This document shows positions 34,344 through 42,598 of a stretch of DNA of 64,000 nucleotides, in pieces. A model generated the notes under the pieces. It was given only the letters and a program-made list of their open reading frames with translations. It did not search any database and was not told the origin of the DNA. The position numbers and the translations under genes are program-made. Positions within the stretch are counted from its first letter, which is position 1. Each line of letters starts with the position of its first letter. Source of the DNA: Bowdeniella nasicola (GTDB taxonomy: Bacteria; Actinomycetota; Actinomycetes; Actinomycetales; Actinomycetaceae). The stretch spans positions 1-64,000 of the forward strand of contig NZ_MQVR01000003.1 in the NCBI RefSeq assembly GCF_001907295.1. Reading direction: 5' to 3'.

Positions 34344-34913
34344 CTAGTGCGCCGTGAGGTCGTCGGGGGTGTCAATGTCGTGCGTGAGTTCGGCGGGCAT
34401 GTCGACGACGATCGCGCGCAGGGCCGAGATGAACTTCCACACCGGGGCGCCCGCGAGGTCGTCCCTCCCCCACTGCTCGATGCGGGCGGTGAGCGCAGCG
34501 ACGCGGTAGACGCCGAGCAGGTACTGCTCGCGGCCGTTCGCGTCGCGTCCAATCGCGCAGTCGGCGTCGGTCAGGGCCGCGAGGAGTGTCGGGACCGCTT
34601 CGCCCGCTCGGGGTGCGTCGCACGTGAGGATCGCGACGAGGTCGTCGTCCTTGGGTGCAAGTGCGGCAAGCCCCGCGGCGATGCCGGCAACCGGCCCGCC
34701 GAAGGGCGGGTCTTCGAGCGTGCGCAGCACGTCGCCCGGCACCGCGACGGTCTCCGGCGCGACGACGACGCGTCGGCCAGTAACCGCGTCGGGCAGCGAG
34801 GCGAGCGCGTGGTCGAGCAAGCGTCGGCCCTGATACGTCACGTCGGGCTTGGAAACCCCGCCCAACCGGCGCGCGGTGCCGCCGCCGAGGATGAGCACGT
34901 GCAAGCTACTCAC
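34344..34913 (-). CDS. mobA: Molybdenum cofactor guanylyltransferase-like protein
   Basis: A 189-residue cytosolic nucleotidyltransferase that attaches GMP to Mo-molybdopterin. It starts VLILGGGTARRLGGVSKPDV, the nucleotide-binding loop with the conserved GGxxxRxGxxK-like pattern, followed by VAGIAAGLAAL and the metal-binding ILTCDAPRAGEAV, ending HDIDTPDDL. The GTG at 34913 overlaps the moaC stop by 8 nt; the longer upstream frame is the moaC shadow. Last gene of the minus-strand run moeB-like, moeA, moaC, mobA. Confidence 0.9.
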   Translation of the reverse strand: MSSLHVLILGGGTARRLGGVSKPDVTYQGRRLLDHALASLPDAVTGRRVVVAPETVAVPGDVLRTLEDPPFGGPVAGIAAGLAALAPKDDDLVAILTCDAPRAGEAVPTLLAALTDADCAIGRDANGREQYLLGVYRVAALTARIEQWGRDDLAGAPVWKFISALRAIVVDMPAELTHDIDTPDDLTAH

Positions 34914-35379
34914 CGGGACGCACCCAGTCGCCGGAGCGTCCCCCGGATTTGCGGGTGATGCGGCAGTTGGTGATGGCGGCTGAGCGGTCGACGCCCTTGA
35001 CCATGTCGACGACCGCGAGCGCCGCGACAGTGACGCACGTGAGCGCTTCCATTTCGACGCCGGTGCGGTCGGCAGTGCGGACGGTCGCGGTGATGCGGAC
35101 GCGGTCGGCGAGGAGTTCGACGCCGACCTCGCAGCCGTGCACCCCGATCGTGTGCGCGAGCGGGAGGAGGTCGGGGACGCGTTTGGCGGCGGCAATGCCG
35201 GCGATGCGGGCGACGGCGAGCACATCGCCCTTGGGCACGCGGCCCTCGCGCAGCGCGTCGAGCACCTCGCTCGAGGCGGTGACCTCGCCGACGGCGGTCG
35301 CTTCGCGCACGGTCGGTTGTTTTGCGGTCACGTCGACCATGTAGGCGGCGCCGGCCTCGTTCAGATGCGTGAATTTCAC
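34906..35379 (-). CDS. moaC: Cyclic pyranopterin monophosphate synthase
   Basis: A 157-residue enzyme converting the MoaA product to cyclic pyranopterin monophosphate. Conserved blocks are FTHLNEAGAAYMVDVTAKQPT, GIAAAKRVPDLLPLAHTI and the catalytic GVEMEALTCVTVAALAVVDMVK. Length matches the family. The GTG at 35379 overlaps the moeA stop (GTGA), so the pair is translationally coupled. Confidence 0.96.
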   Translation of the reverse strand: MKFTHLNEAGAAYMVDVTAKQPTVREATAVGEVTASSEVLDALREGRVPKGDVLAVARIAGIAAAKRVPDLLPLAHTIGVHGCEVGVELLADRVRITATVRTADRTGVEMEALTCVTVAALAVVDMVKGVDRSAAITNCRITRKSGGRSGDWVRPGE

Positions 35380-36644
35380 AGCTCGATGACCTCCAGGACA
35401 TCCCAGGGGGCGACTTCGTCGGTCTCTTCGGGCACGACGGCGAGTGCGTTGGCCTTGTGGAGCGAGGCGACGAGGTGGGAGCCGGAGCCGAGGCGATGCG
35501 TCGGGATGATCGTCGGCAGGTCGCCGGGGCGTTCGGCCTCGGTCAGCCGGACGGGCGCGAGCTGGCGGCGGCCCGCAGGCGCCTTCCAGCCGACGGTCGT
35601 CGTCGCCATCCGTCGGGCGTGAATATGCGTCGCCGCCGCAAGGCCCTGGCCCGCGAGCAGCGCGAGGATCGGGCGCGCGAACATCTGGAAGGAGACGAAG
35701 ACGGAGACGGGGTTACCGGGCAGGCAGAGCATGGGGACGCGGCGGCCGTTGGCGGCTTCGATGAGGCCGTGGCCCTGCGGTTTGCCGGGCTGCATCGCGA
35801 CCTTGGAGAAGGTGATGCCCGCGCCGGCCGTCGCTTCTTTCACGACGTCGTAGGCGCCGGCGGACACGCCGCCGGTCGTGATGACGAGGTCGGCGCTGGC
35901 GGCGGCGTCCTGCAGTGCGGCGAAGAGGTCGGCGGGGGTGTCGCCGGTGCGCGCGACGCGCGCGACCTCACAGTCGGCTTCGCGCAGCAGCCCTGCGACG
36001 AGCGTCGTGTTGGAGTCGGGGATATGGCCGGGGGCGGGTGTCTCGCCGGGTTCGGCGAGTTCTTCGCCGGTCGCGAGGACGGCGACGCGGGGGCGGCGGT
36101 AGACCTCGAGTTCGCCGTAGCCGACCGAGACGAGCGAGGACAGCGCCGCCGCGGATAGGCGCGTGCCAGCGGTGACGATCTCGGCGCCGACAGCCACGTC
36201 GTCGCCGATGGAGCGCACGTGCCGCCCGGGCGTGACGGGCTCGTACACCTCGATCGTCTCGGGTAGCTCGTGCGGGCCGGCCGGGATGTTCGTGAGTTCG
36301 ACGGGGACGACGGCGTTCGCGCCCGCGGGCAGCATCGCGCCGGTCATGATGCGCTGCGCCGTGCCGGCGACCACCTCGCTGTCGGGGGCGGCGCCCGCGG
36401 GGATGTCGGCGGTCACGCGCAGCTGCACGGGGGTGTCCTTGCTCGCGGCGGCGACATCGTCGGCGATCACAGCGAAGCCGTCCATCGCGGAGTTCGTGAA
36501 CGGCGGGACCGCGAGGCGGGCGGCGCAGTCGGTCGCGAGGACGAACCCGTGGCAGTCGGCGATCGGCCGGGTCTCGGTCGGCAGCGCCTGCGCGCCGGTC
36601 AGCACCTGGCTGAGGTGGTCTTCGACGGTAATCATGGAGCTCAT
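35376..36644 (-). CDS. moeA: Molybdopterin molybdenumtransferase
   Basis: A 422-residue protein that inserts molybdenum into adenylated molybdopterin. N-terminal SMITVEDHLSQVL, the FTNSAMDGFAV block, RIMTGAMLPAGANAVVPVE, the VVTTGGVSAGAYDVVKEA Mog-like loop and VSVFVSFQMFARPIL are all present, giving the four MoeA domains in order. The start lies close to the end of the moeB-like gene with a short overlap, and the stop overlaps moaC. Confidence 0.96.
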   Translation of the reverse strand: MSSMITVEDHLSQVLTGAQALPTETRPIADCHGFVLATDCAARLAVPPFTNSAMDGFAVIADDVAAASKDTPVQLRVTADIPAGAAPDSEVVAGTAQRIMTGAMLPAGANAVVPVELTNIPAGPHELPETIEVYEPVTPGRHVRSIGDDVAVGAEIVTAGTRLSAAALSSLVSVGYGELEVYRRPRVAVLATGEELAEPGETPAPGHIPDSNTTLVAGLLREADCEVARVARTGDTPADLFAALQDAAASADLVITTGGVSAGAYDVVKEATAGAGITFSKVAMQPGKPQGHGLIEAANGRRVPMLCLPGNPVSVFVSFQMFARPILALLAGQGLAAATHIHARRMATTTVGWKAPAGRRQLAPVRLTEAERPGDLPTIIPTHRLGSGSHLVASLHKANALAVVPEETDEVAPWDVLEVIEL

Positions 36645-37507
36645 GGCAGCCTTTCGGTCAGGTCGTCATCGGGCATGGCGGGCTTGTCGGTGCGCATGAT
36701 CGCTTCGGCGTGAGCGATTTCGGCTTCCTGGCCGCGGGTGGCGGCCACGTATTCCACCGTATTCCACCGGGCAGCGGCGACGTCGGCGATGAGGATGCGG
36801 CCGATCAGCGGCTCGCCGAGGCCGGTGATGAGTTTGACGGCTTCGGTCGCCATCGCGCTGCCGGCCTGGCCGCAGGCGGCGCCGAGGACGCCGACTTCCG
36901 CGGACGACGGCGTCGATCCCGTGGGCGGTGCGGCCGGGTAGAGGTCGCGCAGGCTGGTCGCGGGCAGCCCTGTGGGAGGTCGGGTCCAAAACGCGCCGAC
37001 CTGGTACGTCGTCGAGATGATCGTGCCCCACACGAGCGGGACCCCGGCGGAAGCGCACGCGTCGGCGACTAAAAACTTCGTGTCGAAGGTGTCGGAGCAT
37101 TCGATGACGAGGTCGTGGCTCGCGACCGCCTCGTCGATATCCTCGCTCGTCAAGAACCCGCGCTCGGTAACGGCGATATCGGGGTTGAGGCCGCAGATCC
37201 GGCCGGCGGCGGAGGCAGTTTTTCGCCTTCCGACGCTCTCGCGGGAGTGGACGATCTGGCGCTGGAGGTTTGTCACGTCGACGACGTCGGTATCGGCGAC
37301 GGTGATCTGACCGACGCCCGCGGCCGCGAGATAGAGCAGGACGGGCGAGCCGAGCCCGCCCGCGCCGACGACGAGAATATTCGCGGCGAGGAGGCGTTGT
37401 TGGCCGGCCACCCCGATGCCGGGGACGAGCAGCGTGCGCAGGTAGCGGTCGTGCTGCTCGGCGCGCAAGGGGACTGTTGCGCGTTTGAGCGGTACGGTGA
37501 TGGTCAT
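36641..37507 (-). CDS. moeB: ThiF/MoeB-family adenylyltransferase
   Basis: A 288-residue E1-like enzyme that activates the C-terminal Gly-Gly of MoaD by adenylation. It has the nucleotide-binding VVGAGGLGSPVLLYLAAAG (about residue 47), the Arg finger region DVTNLQRQIVHSRESVG and the active region VIECSDTFDTKFLV. The usual CxxC zinc pairs are reduced: one AACGQAG Cys remains and the second pair is not evident. There is no C-terminal rhodanese domain. The ATG at 37507 has AAGGAA just upstream. First gene of the minus-strand run; only 35 bp separate it from divergent moaE. Confidence 0.88.
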   Translation of the reverse strand: MTITVPLKRATVPLRAEQHDRYLRTLLVPGIGVAGQQRLLAANILVVGAGGLGSPVLLYLAAAGVGQITVADTDVVDVTNLQRQIVHSRESVGRRKTASAAGRICGLNPDIAVTERGFLTSEDIDEAVASHDLVIECSDTFDTKFLVADACASAGVPLVWGTIISTTYQVGAFWTRPPTGLPATSLRDLYPAAPPTGSTPSSAEVGVLGAACGQAGSAMATEAVKLITGLGEPLIGRILIADVAAARWNTVEYVAATRGQEAEIAHAEAIMRTDKPAMPDDDLTERLP

Positions 37508-37542
37508 CCGTTCCTTTCACGTCTGCCTGGGAGTTCCATCGT

Positions 37543-37968
37543 ATGTCCGCCCGCGTTGTTACCGCTGAGGTCACCTCCGACCCCATTGATGTCGCCGCCT
37601 TGCAGCACGCGGTTACCCGCAAGGAGGCTGGCGCGATCCTGACGTTTTGCGGCGCCGTCCGCAATCACGACGGCGGGCGCGCGGTCGACGCGATCGAATA
37701 CTCGGGTCATCCGAGCGCCGATCAGATCATACGGGATGTCGCGTGCGATATGGCCGACGCGTTCGACGTACATGCGCTCGGCGTCATCCATCGCATCGGG
37801 AAACTCGGGATCGGCGATGACGCCCTGGTTGCGGTCGTCGCCGCCTCGCATCGCGCCGAAGCATTCGCGTGCCTCATTCAGCTCGTCGACGAGGTGAAGG
37901 CGCGGCTGCCGATCTGGAAGCTGCAAAAGTTTTCGGACGGCACCGACGAGTGGTCGAACTGCCCGTAG
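37543..37968 (+). CDS. moaE: Molybdopterin synthase catalytic subunit
   Basis: A 141-residue protein that, with MoaD, converts cyclic pyranopterin monophosphate to molybdopterin. Blocks are GAILTFCGAVRNHDGGRAV, IEYSGHPSADQIIRDVA, HRIGKLGIGDDALVAVVAAS and VKARLPIWKLQKFSDG, the last with the conserved catalytic Lys residues. It is the only plus-strand gene inside the moa/moe block, convergent with moaD (2-nt gap). Confidence 0.96.
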   Translation: MSARVVTAEVTSDPIDVAALQHAVTRKEAGAILTFCGAVRNHDGGRAVDAIEYSGHPSADQIIRDVACDMADAFDVHALGVIHRIGKLGIGDDALVAVVAASHRAEAFACLIQLVDEVKARLPIWKLQKFSDGTDEWSNCP

Positions 37969-37970
37969 CG

Positions 37971-38222
37971 TTATCCCCCGGCGAATGGGGGCAGGATGTC
38001 GAGCGTGGCGGCCTTGGAGACTAGGGCATTTCGGTCCTTCGTGACGACGCCGTCGATCACGAATGAGGAGACGGCCAAAACTTTTTCGAGTCGTTCGTTT
38101 CCGGCGGCCAGGGTGTCGCACAGGCTCGCGAGGGTCTGTCCGTCGGCGACCGCGACGGTCGTCTCGTGGGTGCCCGCGGCCTGGGCCGCGCCGGCGAAGT
38201 AGCGGATACGCAGGTCGGTCAT
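37971..38222 (-). CDS. moaD: Molybdopterin synthase sulfur carrier subunit
   Basis: An 83-residue ubiquitin-fold sulfur carrier ending in the required Gly-Gly (ILPPFAGG), which is thiocarboxylated after activation by the MoeB-like enzyme. The block VRYFAGAAQAAGTHETTVAV-like N-terminus and NERLEKVLAVSSFVIDGVVT are typical of MoaD. Transcribed with moaA upstream, 11-nt gap. Confidence 0.93.
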   Translation of the reverse strand: MTDLRIRYFAGAAQAAGTHETTVAVADGQTLASLCDTLAAGNERLEKVLAVSSFVIDGVVTKDRNALVSKAATLDILPPFAGG

Positions 38223-38233
38223 GGGTGCTCCTT

Positions 38234-39310
38234 TTAGCCGCCGATGGCGGACATCGTTCGGCCCGGCTGGATGAAGGTGGGATCGTCAATATCATGGCCC
38301 GGCTTTTTCTTGGCCATGGCGCCCGCCCAGAGTTCGGCGATTTCGAGGTCGCTTGCGCCGTCGCGCAGCGGGGTGCGCAGGTCGGTCTCGGTGCGGGAGA
38401 ACAGGCAGGTGCGCATCTGGCCGTCGGCGGTCAGTCGGGTGCGGTCGCAGGCGCCGCAAAATGGCCGCGATACCGAGGCGATGATGCCGACGTTTCCGGC
38501 GGGATGGTCCGCGCCTGGCACGACCTGCCAGACGGCGGCGGGCGCGCTGCCCTGGGGTGCGGGCTCTTGGGAGAGCTCGAAGCGTTCGGATAGCCGACGC
38601 AGGATCTCGTCGGCGCCGACCATATCGGCACGTTGCCACGTGTGCGGCGGGCCGAGCGGCATCTGTTCGATGAAGCGCAGTTCGTAACCGTGTTGCAGGC
38701 AGAACAGCAGCAGCGGCGCGGCGTCGTCCTCATTCACGCCGCGCATGAGGACGGTGTTGACTTTGATCGGGCCGAGGCCCGCGGCCTTCGCGCCCTCGAG
38801 CCCCTTGATGACGTCGTGGAAGCGGTCGCGGCGCGCGAGCGTCGCGTAGCGTTCGGGGTCGAGCGTGTCGAGCGAGACGTTGGCGCGCGAGAGTCCCGCG
38901 GCCTTCAAGGCGGCGGCGCGCTTGTCGAGGCCGAGGCCGTTCGTCGTGATCGATAGGGCGGGCGCGCCCCCGCGGTGGGTGGTGAGTGCGGCCGCGTCGG
39001 CGATGATCTTTTCCAGTCCGCGCCGCAGCAGGGGTTCGCCGCCCGTGAAACGAATCTCCTCGATTCCGAGGATCTCGACCGCGATTCGGATGAGGCGGGA
39101 GACCTCGTCGTCGGCGAGCGTCACGTCGGTCGGGAGCCAGTCGAGCCCTTCTGCGGGCATGCAGTAGGTGCAGCGCAGATTGCAGCGGTCGGTGAGCGAA
39201 ACCCGCAGGTCGCGGGCGATCCGGCCGTAGGCGTCACGCAGGACGGGGCGACCGTCGGCATCCCGGGGGACGTCGGCGGTGTCCGATTTTTTCCGCGTGA
39301 TACTGGACAC
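38234..39310 (-). CDS. moaA: GTP 3',8-cyclase (radical SAM)
   Basis: A 358-residue radical SAM enzyme for the first step of molybdenum cofactor synthesis. The N-terminal SAM cluster motif is DRCNLRCTYCMPAEG; FTGGEPLLRRGLEKII binds SAM; the C-terminal cluster motif is RPFCGACDRTRLTADGQ with CLFS following; the protein ends MSAIGG with the conserved double Gly. The GTG at 39310 is supported by TAGGGT 7 nt upstream; the open frame reaches 39388 but lacks support. Divergent from ccdA. Confidence 0.96.
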   Translation of the reverse strand: MSSITRKKSDTADVPRDADGRPVLRDAYGRIARDLRVSLTDRCNLRCTYCMPAEGLDWLPTDVTLADDEVSRLIRIAVEILGIEEIRFTGGEPLLRRGLEKIIADAAALTTHRGGAPALSITTNGLGLDKRAAALKAAGLSRANVSLDTLDPERYATLARRDRFHDVIKGLEGAKAAGLGPIKVNTVLMRGVNEDDAAPLLLFCLQHGYELRFIEQMPLGPPHTWQRADMVGADEILRRLSERFELSQEPAPQGSAPAAVWQVVPGADHPAGNVGIIASVSRPFCGACDRTRLTADGQMRTCLFSRTETDLRTPLRDGASDLEIAELWAGAMAKKKPGHDIDDPTFIQPGRTMSAIGG

Positions 39311-39317
39311 ATCGCCT

Positions 39318-39323
39318 ACCCTA
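39318..39323 (-). promoter_or_regulatory. -10 box (TAGGGT) of leaderless moaA
   Basis: TAGGGT, seven bases, then the GTG at 39310; decides this start over upstream codons. Confidence 0.45.
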
Positions 39324-39410
39324 TGTCGGACGCCAGCACATTGCGAGACGCCTTCGCTGTCGGCTATCGCACGTCGACCGCACCCCACTCGTCAGGTATG
39401 GTGACGGGCG

Positions 39411-40271
39411 ATGACTGATATTGGACTCGCCGGCGCGGCTCTCGGGGGCATTGCGACTCTCCTCAGCCCGTGCGCCGCCATGCTACTGCCCGGATTCTTC
39501 GCGTACGCCTTCGCGTCTCGCACGAACCTCCTCGCCAAAACCGGCGTCTTCTACCTCGGTCTGCTGACGACTCTCGTGCCGCTCGGCGCGATTGCGGGTG
39601 GCCTCGGACGCCTGCTGCTCACGTATCGTCACTGGCTCATTACTGGAAGCGCGGTCCTCGTAATCGTGCTCGGTATCCTCATGGCGCTCGGGGTGACCTT
39701 CCGCCTGCCCGGCGCGACGATGGCCGATCGGGCAAGTACCGCGGAGTCGACGCGCAGCGACCGCAACCCGGCCGGGTGGATCGCCGTGTACGTCATGGGC
39801 GCGACCTACGGCGTGGCCGGCGGCTGCTCGGGTCCGATCCTCGGCTCTGTGCTGGCGCTCGCGGGTCTGGGCGGCTCGGCCGCTTACGGCGCGCTCGTGC
39901 TCGCGGTCTACGCCCTCGGCATGCTGGTGCCGCTCGTGATCCTTGCGGCCCTGTGGGATCGCTTCAAGATCGGTGAGCGCGGCTGGCTGCGTCCCCGCCC
40001 GCTTTCGATCGGCCCGATCAAGACGACGCTCGCCTCCTTCATCGGCGGCATCTTGTTCATCGGGATCGGTATCCTGCTGCTCACGACGAACGGCACGCAG
40101 AACCTCGGCGGCCTGCTCTCGCCCGATCAGCAGATCGGGGTCGAATCGTCGGTCACGAACGTGACGAGCGGAATTCCGGACCTCTTGGTCCTACTCGTCA
40201 TCGCTCTGCTCCTCGTGATCGTCGCCCTCGTGTGGGCGATCCGTCGGGAAAAAACCCGCACCCGCTCCTAG
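39411..40271 (+). CDS. ccdA: CcdA/DsbD-like thiol redox membrane protein
   Basis: A 286-residue membrane protein with six or more helices that passes reducing power from cytosolic thioredoxin to the outside. The two redox cysteines are visible as ATLLSPCAAMLLPGF in helix 1 and YGVAGGCSGPILGS in helix 4, in the CcdA pattern. A C-terminal extra helix and basic tail follow (about residues 245-286). In actinobacteria such proteins support cytochrome c maturation or extracytoplasmic disulfide reduction. No cytochrome c genes are in the window. TATGGT lies 8 nt before the ATG. Confidence 0.88.
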   Translation: MTDIGLAGAALGGIATLLSPCAAMLLPGFFAYAFASRTNLLAKTGVFYLGLLTTLVPLGAIAGGLGRLLLTYRHWLITGSAVLVIVLGILMALGVTFRLPGATMADRASTAESTRSDRNPAGWIAVYVMGATYGVAGGCSGPILGSVLALAGLGGSAAYGALVLAVYALGMLVPLVILAALWDRFKIGERGWLRPRPLSIGPIKTTLASFIGGILFIGIGILLLTTNGTQNLGGLLSPDQQIGVESSVTNVTSGIPDLLVLLVIALLLVIVALVWAIRREKTRTRS

Positions 40272-40354
40272 GCAGGGATGAGAAAGACCCGCACCGCGGT
40301 GTGGATGAGGTAGATCGTCGAGACGACGGCGACGATGACGGCGAGGGCTTCCAT
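40268..40354 (-). CDS. 28-residue single-helix membrane peptide
   Basis: The ATG directly abuts the stop of the upstream small membrane protein gene (TAAATG). The peptide (MEALAVIVAVVSTIYLIHTA, then VRVFLIPA) is one hydrophobic helix with a basic residue near the end. The stop shares CTAG with convergent ccdA. The tight junctions favour a real coupled gene. I do not know its family. Confidence 0.5.
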   Translation of the reverse strand: MEALAVIVAVVSTIYLIHTAVRVFLIPA

Positions 40355-40627
40355 TTAACGGCCCTCGGTGTCGGTTTCGGCCGCCTTTTCTTCGTCGCGC
40401 CGCGCGCGCGAGGCCTCGAGGCGCTCCTTAAACGGCGTGACGCCGACCTTGCGTTCGCGCGTCTTGATGACGAAGAACGACGCGAACCAGAGCACGCCGA
40501 GGATCAGCACCGGATAGAACACGCTCCGATTCCAAAATGAGTAGATCGCGAGGCTCAAGAACGCGACAGCGAGAACAAGCTGTGCGATCGAGAGCGTCAT
40601 GAGGGTGCGGTCGTTACCTGGATTCAT
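40355..40627 (-). CDS. Small two-helix membrane protein
   Basis: A 90-residue protein: two adjacent hydrophobic helices (LSIAQLVLAVAFLSLAIYSF and VFYPVLILGVLWFASFFVI, about residues 12-52), then a basic and acidic cytosolic tail (KTRERKVGVTPFKERLEASR). No recognised family. The ATG at 40627 has GGAG 9 nt upstream and overlaps the end of the CYTH gene by 14 nt, so it is cotranscribed with it. Confidence 0.7.
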   Translation of the reverse strand: MNPGNDRTLMTLSIAQLVLAVAFLSLAIYSFWNRSVFYPVLILGVLWFASFFVIKTRERKVGVTPFKERLEASRARRDEEKAAETDTEGR

Positions 40628-41249
40628 GCCGATTGTCTCCAAAGCTCCTGGCAAACGTTCCCCCGCTGCGGGCGAGTTCCTCGTGGAAGCGGTACACCCA
40701 GGCGCGGTAGGGGTTGACCGAGAGCCGGTCGTTGGAAAAGCGGGGATCCTCGGTCAACTCGTGCGTACAAAACGACGGAATGGTCAGGTCGACGACGGGC
40801 CCGCCGCGTTCGACCTCCGCGATGATGAGCGGGGCGTTCGCGCCGGTGAACTGGTCGATCACCCAGCCGTCCTCGCCGAGCCACACGCTGTAGCGCAGCT
40901 TCGCGACCTTCGCGGACCCGCGGCGCACCATCTCCAGGCCGACGCTCACGTCGAGCTCGCGTTCGGCCTCATACCGGGTGCCGCCGACGTAGGGACCCTT
41001 GGCCGTCAGGCCGCAAAAGTCGACGTCGTCGGCAATCATCTCCAGGACCTCGTCGGCGCCATCGGCCGGGGTGGGAAGGCGCGACGGGTTGGTCGCCTGC
41101 GCGCGCACGCGCACGGCATAACCGTCGGAGGCGAGAAGGTAGGACTGGACCATGACCGACGGGCGCTGCGCACCCGTGAGGTCCGTCGGTAATTCGGACA
41201 CGAAGAATCGCCGCTCAAACTCGAAGTCGCCGAAATTCTCGTGTTCCAT
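40614..41249 (-). CDS. CYTH-domain protein
   Basis: A 211-residue protein with the CYTH (adenylate cyclase/thiamine triphosphatase) fold. The signature FEFERRFFV (ExExK-like, here ExExR) is at residues 9-17, followed by alternating charged strands such as YAVRVRAQATN, LRYSVWLGEDGWVIDQFTG and IIAEVERGGP. Members hydrolyse inorganic or organic triphosphates using metal held in the beta tunnel. The ATG at 41249 follows TACGCT by 6 nt and suits the usual N-terminal position of the signature. Confidence 0.87.
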   Translation of the reverse strand: MEHENFGDFEFERRFFVSELPTDLTGAQRPSVMVQSYLLASDGYAVRVRAQATNPSRLPTPADGADEVLEMIADDVDFCGLTAKGPYVGGTRYEAERELDVSVGLEMVRRGSAKVAKLRYSVWLGEDGWVIDQFTGANAPLIIAEVERGGPVVDLTIPSFCTHELTEDPRFSNDRLSVNPYRAWVYRFHEELARSGGTFARSFGDNRHESR

Positions 41250-41255
41250 GCCACT

Positions 41256-41261
41256 AGCGTA
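41256..41261 (-). promoter_or_regulatory. -10 box (TACGCT) of leaderless CYTH gene
   Basis: TACGCT, six bases, then the ATG at 41249. Confidence 0.45.
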
Positions 41262-41320
41262 ACCGTCCCCATGGCGAAACAGCCCCGCCGCAGCGCCGAG
41301 CGGGTGCCACAATAGCGCTC

Positions 41321-42586
41321 ATGCACGCTGATCTGGATCCCCTGACCATCCCGGACGCGGCGAAGCGACTTTCCGAGACGATTCGTCGCACGCCGCTCGA
41401 GATGTCGCTGCGGCTGTCCGGGCAGCTGCACACGCCCGTCTATCTCAAGCGCGAGGACCTGCAGATGGGGCGGTCCTACAAGGTGCGCGGCGCCTACACG
41501 CTGATCTCGTCGCTGAGCGATGAAGAGCGCGCACACGGGATCGTGTGCGCGTCGGCCGGAAATCACGCCCAGGGGGTCGCGTTCGCGTGTCGCCAGCTGC
41601 GGATTAAGGGCCGGGTGTTTTTGCCGACGACGACGCCGCGCCAAAAGCGGGATCGGATCCAGGACATTGGCGGCCCGTGGGTCGAGCAGGTCATTACGGG
41701 CGTGACCTTCGATGAGTCCTCCGAGGCCGCGCAGCGGTTCGCGGCCGAATCGGGCGCGATCTATGTTCCGCCGTTCGATGACCCGCGCACGATCATCGGC
41801 CAGGGCACCGTCGCCGCCGAGATCCTCGAGCAGGCGGGCGAGAAGATCGGTACGATCATCGTGCCGGTCGGCGGGGGCGGGCTGATATCCGGCGTCGCGC
41901 TGTGGGCCAAGCACGTCGACCCGTCGATCCGGATCGTCGGCGTCGAACCCGCCGGGGCCGCCTCGATGCAGGCGGCGCTGCGCAAGGGATCGCCGGTCAA
42001 GCTCGAGCAGGTCGACCCGTTCGTCGACGGCGCCGCCGTCGGCAAGGCAGGGCAGTACACGTTCGAGGTCGTGCGAGATCTCGTAGACGACGTCGTCTCC
42101 GTGCCCGCCGGGGCCGTGTGCACCGAAATGCTCGACCTGTACCAGACCGAGGGCATCATCGCCGAACCCGCAGGGGCACTCGCCTCGGCAGCCGCGCGCC
42201 GCTATATCGCCGGCCTTGGCCGCACGTCGAAGGCGAGCGAGGCGATCTGCTGCATCGTCTCCGGTGGCAATAACGACGTGTCGCGCTATGCGGATGTGCT
42301 CGAACGCTCGCTCGTGCACGAGGGGGTCCGCCACTATTTCCTCGTGACGTTCCCGCAGCAGCCCGGCGCGCTGCGACATTTCCTCGACGACACCCTCGGC
42401 CCGGACGATGACATCGTCCTGTTTGAGTACACGAAGAAGACCAATCGCGAGACCGGTCCGGCGCTCGTCGGCATCGATATTGCGGGGCCCGGCGCGCTGC
42501 CGGCGCTGCTCGATCGGATGGCGGCCTCCCCGCTTGCGATCGAGAAGCTCAGCCCGGACTCGCCGGTATTCGGCTTCGTCCTGTAG
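41321..42586 (+). CDS. ilvA: Threonine ammonia-lyase (threonine deaminase)
   Basis: A 421-residue PLP enzyme converting threonine to 2-oxobutanoate for isoleucine synthesis. The PLP lysine is in GRSYKVRGAY (about residue 54), CASAGNHAQGVAFA binds substrate, IIVPVGGGGLISG binds the cofactor phosphate and CIVSGGNND is near the end of the catalytic domain. A single C-terminal ACT-like regulatory domain follows (HYFLVTFPQQPGALRHFLDD), so it is the short form. CACAAT precedes the ATG by 7 nt. Confidence 0.95.
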   Translation: MHADLDPLTIPDAAKRLSETIRRTPLEMSLRLSGQLHTPVYLKREDLQMGRSYKVRGAYTLISSLSDEERAHGIVCASAGNHAQGVAFACRQLRIKGRVFLPTTTPRQKRDRIQDIGGPWVEQVITGVTFDESSEAAQRFAAESGAIYVPPFDDPRTIIGQGTVAAEILEQAGEKIGTIIVPVGGGGLISGVALWAKHVDPSIRIVGVEPAGAASMQAALRKGSPVKLEQVDPFVDGAAVGKAGQYTFEVVRDLVDDVVSVPAGAVCTEMLDLYQTEGIIAEPAGALASAAARRYIAGLGRTSKASEAICCIVSGGNNDVSRYADVLERSLVHEGVRHYFLVTFPQQPGALRHFLDDTLGPDDDIVLFEYTKKTNRETGPALVGIDIAGPGALPALLDRMAASPLAIEKLSPDSPVFGFVL

Positions 42587-42598
42587 TAGCGTGCCTCT
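42587..42598 (+). promoter_or_regulatory. -10 box (TAGCGT) and spacer of leaderless GNAT gene
   Basis: TAGCGT at 42587-42592, six bases, then the GTG at 42599, only 12 nt after the ilvA stop; the gene could be transcribed apart from ilvA. Confidence 0.45.
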
